A program made the position numbers and the translations under genes. Under the pieces are notes generated by a model. The model ran no database searches and was not told the DNA's origin. It was given only the letters and a program-made list of their open reading frames with translations. A DNA stretch of 64,000 nucleotides from Pseudomonadales bacterium (GTDB lineage Bacteria; Pseudomonadota; Gammaproteobacteria; Pseudomonadales; Pseudohongiellaceae), in NCBI GenBank assembly GCA_024234325.1, contig JACKOJ010000002.1, positions 62,001 through 126,000 of the forward strand, given 5' to 3'. Below, in pieces: positions 62,396 to 64,000 of the stretch (the first letter of the stretch is position 1; each line of letters starts with the position of its first letter).

Positions 62396-63745
62396 TTGAG
62401 CAACTACGACTACGATCTTTTTGTTATTGGGGGCGGTTCCGGTGGCGTGCGGGCAGGCCGCATCGCAGCGGGTCTTGGCGCTCGCGTCGGCATGGCCGAG
62501 GAACGCTATATGGGTGGCACCTGTGTCAATGTCGGCTGCATTCCCAAGAAGCTCTTCAGCTATGCCGCGCACTATGCCAAGGACTTCGCAGACGCGCGCG
62601 GCTATGGCTGGCAACTTGCCGACGCGCCCGCAATGGATTGGCCGACCCTGATCGCAGGCAAGGACGCGGAGATAGGCCGCCTCAATACCATCTATCAGTC
62701 CCTGATGCAGAAGGCGGGCGCCGAGGTGTTTCACGAGCGCGCCTGTCTGCTCGATGCCCACACCATTGCGCTGCAAAGCCGCACCGTGACCGCGAGGGAA
62801 ATTCTCGTGGCGACCGGAGGCTGGCCCTTTGTGCCAAGCTTCCCCGGAAGCCATCACGCCATTACCTCCAACGAGGCGTTTTCCCTGGAGAAGTTACCGG
62901 AATCCATCCTGATCGTCGGCGGGGGCTATATTGCCGTGGAGTTCGCCGGCATCTTCGCGGCTCTGGGCGTCAGAACCTGCCTGTCCTATCGTGGGCCGCA
63001 ATTACTGAGGGGCTTCGACAGCGAGGTCGCAGCCGCCTTTACCGAGGAATTGCGTAAGTATGCCGATCTGCACCTGGAATCCAACGTCACCCGGATCACC
63101 GAGCAGGACGGGCAGCTTCGCGTGCACTTCGACCGTGGCGACGATATCACCGTGGATCAGGTGCTGTTCGCAACAGGACGACACCCCAATACCGCGAATC
63201 TGGGTCTTGAAAAGGCCGGTGTCGCTCTGGCAGACAATGGCGCCATTCTCGTGAACGAGCAATTCACCACGAACGTTCCCAACATCCATGCCGTTGGCGA
63301 TGTCATCGATCGCGTCGCCCTGACGCCGGTGGCCCTGGCGGAGGGACAGATTCTTGCCCAGCGTCTGTTCGGCAAGGGCAAGCGCAAAATGGACTACGAC
63401 AACATTCCCACTGCCGTGTTCTGCCAGCCGGAAATTGCGACAGTGGGCCTGGATGAAGACGCTGCCCGGAAACGCCATGGTGAGATTCTGGTCTTCCGCA
63501 GCCGCTTCACGCCGCTGCGCCACACCGTGAGCAAACGGGACGAAAAGACCTTCATGAAACTGATCGTCGACAAGGCCTCGGACAAGGTTGTGGGGGCACA
63601 CATGATGGGGGAGAGCGCAGCCGAGATCATTCAGGGCGTGGCGATTGCCATCAAGGCCGGGGCAACGAAGGCTGATTTCGATGCCACTCTGGGCATTCAC
63701 CCCAGTGCTGCGGAAGAGTTTGTCACGATGAGAACGCCGTCCTGA
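62396..63745 (+). CDS. gor: Glutathione-disulfide reductase
   Basis: A 449-residue NADPH-dependent flavoenzyme that keeps glutathione reduced. The FAD fold is 'LFVIGGGSGGVRAGR' (about residues 8-22). The redox disulfide is in 'GGTCVNVGCIPKK' (about 40-52). The NADPH fold 'IVGGGYIAVEFAGIF' is followed by two arginines six residues apart in 'SYRGPQLLRGFD', the pattern specifying NADPH. The catalytic His-Glu is in 'IHPSAAEEFVTM' at the C-terminus. The start is TTG at 62396 with AAGG a few bases upstream. It is divergent from the Arc-like gene. Confidence 0.96.
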   Translation: MSNYDYDLFVIGGGSGGVRAGRIAAGLGARVGMAEERYMGGTCVNVGCIPKKLFSYAAHYAKDFADARGYGWQLADAPAMDWPTLIAGKDAEIGRLNTIYQSLMQKAGAEVFHERACLLDAHTIALQSRTVTAREILVATGGWPFVPSFPGSHHAITSNEAFSLEKLPESILIVGGGYIAVEFAGIFAALGVRTCLSYRGPQLLRGFDSEVAAAFTEELRKYADLHLESNVTRITEQDGQLRVHFDRGDDITVDQVLFATGRHPNTANLGLEKAGVALADNGAILVNEQFTTNVPNIHAVGDVIDRVALTPVALAEGQILAQRLFGKGKRKMDYDNIPTAVFCQPEIATVGLDEDAARKRHGEILVFRSRFTPLRHTVSKRDEKTFMKLIVDKASDKVVGAHMMGESAAEIIQGVAIAIKAGATKADFDATLGIHPSAAEEFVTMRTPS

Positions 63746-64000
63746 TCAAACCAGTCGGGATGCACCCTGAAAGCGCCGCAGGCGCAGGGCGTTGCCGATC
63801 ACAAACACACTGGACATGGCCATGGCACCAGCCGCGAAAACCGGTGACAGCAATACGCCGAAGGCCGGGTAGAAGGCGCCGGTGGCCAGCGGTATGAGTG
63901 CGATATTGTAGATAAAGGCCCAGAACAGGTTCTGATGAATATTGCGCATGGTGGCACGCGCGATGGCCACGGCATCGACCACACCGGTCAAGTCACCACT
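63746..64000 (-). CDS. C-terminal part of a copper-type P-type ATPase (partial)
   Basis: The last 84 codons of a heavy-metal P1B ATPase; the gene continues past the right edge. The part visible shows two C-terminal transmembrane helices and the motif 'RATMRNIHQNLFWAFIYN' with 'IPLATGAF' and 'AAGAMAMSSVFVIGNALRLRRF', the region that in CopA-type pumps holds the membrane Met-Ser-Ser copper residues. It would export copper, or a like ion, from the cytoplasm. Its stop lies directly after the gor stop, so the two genes converge with no spacer. Confidence 0.92.
   Translation of the reverse strand, partial: SGDLTGVVDAVAIARATMRNIHQNLFWAFIYNIALIPLATGAFYPAFGVLLSPVFAAGAMAMSSVFVIGNALRLRRFQGASRLV

Overview
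This window is a moderately GC-rich chromosomal segment of a free-living, aerobic, Gram-negative gammaproteobacterium. Protein motifs and gene order (gltA divergent from sdhCDAB-sucAB-lpd-sucCD; holB next to pilZ; a GltX of the 'GDPHVGT' type; a TtpC-type TonB system) point to the Pseudomonadales/Cellvibrionales side of the class, probably a marine or aquatic lineage. That placement is inference. There is no rRNA, prophage, insertion sequence or CRISPR array, and the content is mostly core genome.

Layout. 1-6.8 kb: a DUF2970 protein, cobalamin-dependent methionine synthase (metH) divergent from nfuA, a dimeric dUTPase and two unrecognised genes. 6.9-12.3 kb: tRNA-Glu, a YadG/YadH ABC transporter, queF, tRNA-Ser, a periplasmic PQQ dehydrogenase and the 4.5S SRP RNA. 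12.3-22.7 kb: dnaX (with an A10 frameshift site), ybaB, recR, rnd, ycgN, a small membrane protein, fadD and hrpA. 22.9-27.0 kb: mlaA, a TerB-like protein, dusA, gltX and tRNA-Ala. 27.1-39.8 kb: the TCA-cycle block, gltA on the minus strand and sdhCDAB-sucAB-lpdA-sucCD on the plus strand. 39.8-45.3 kb: a hairpin-rich intergenic region followed by a tightly packed DUF3450-TtpC-ExbB-ExbD-TonB-TPR operon that would energise outer-membrane TonB-dependent receptors. 45.3-50.2 kb: htpG (with a sigma-32-type promoter), argS (minus strand) and rluC. 50.2-59.5 kb: the fatty-acid cluster yceD-rpmF-plsX-fabD-fabG-acpP-fabF-pabC-mltG-tmk-holB-pilZ. 59.5-64 kb: a DUF411 lipoprotein, an L-2-hydroxyglutarate oxidase-like gene coupled to alkB, an Arc-type repressor, glutathione reductase and the end of a copper-type P-type ATPase.

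How it works together. The centre encodes much of the TCA cycle. The right half couples fatty-acid and phospholipid synthesis (plsX, fab genes) to ribosome assembly (rpmF) and to DNA precursor and replication genes (tmk, holB). Many promoters for translation-related genes share a consensus-like -10 box followed at once by a GC-rich discriminator, as expected for growth-rate or stringent control.

Most interesting points. (1) alkB and an L-2-hydroxyglutarate oxidase-like gene are translationally coupled, suggesting metabolite repair that supports a 2-oxoglutarate-dependent enzyme. (2) The leader before the TonB operon contains four inverted repeats and a possible 39-codon upstream ORF. (3) The htpG heat-shock promoter is fused to the terminator of the preceding operon. 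(4) The dnaX A10 run leads to nearby stops in both alternative frames. (5) A near-consensus promoter places the yceD start codon almost at the transcript 5' end. No wholly new multi-gene system is evident.
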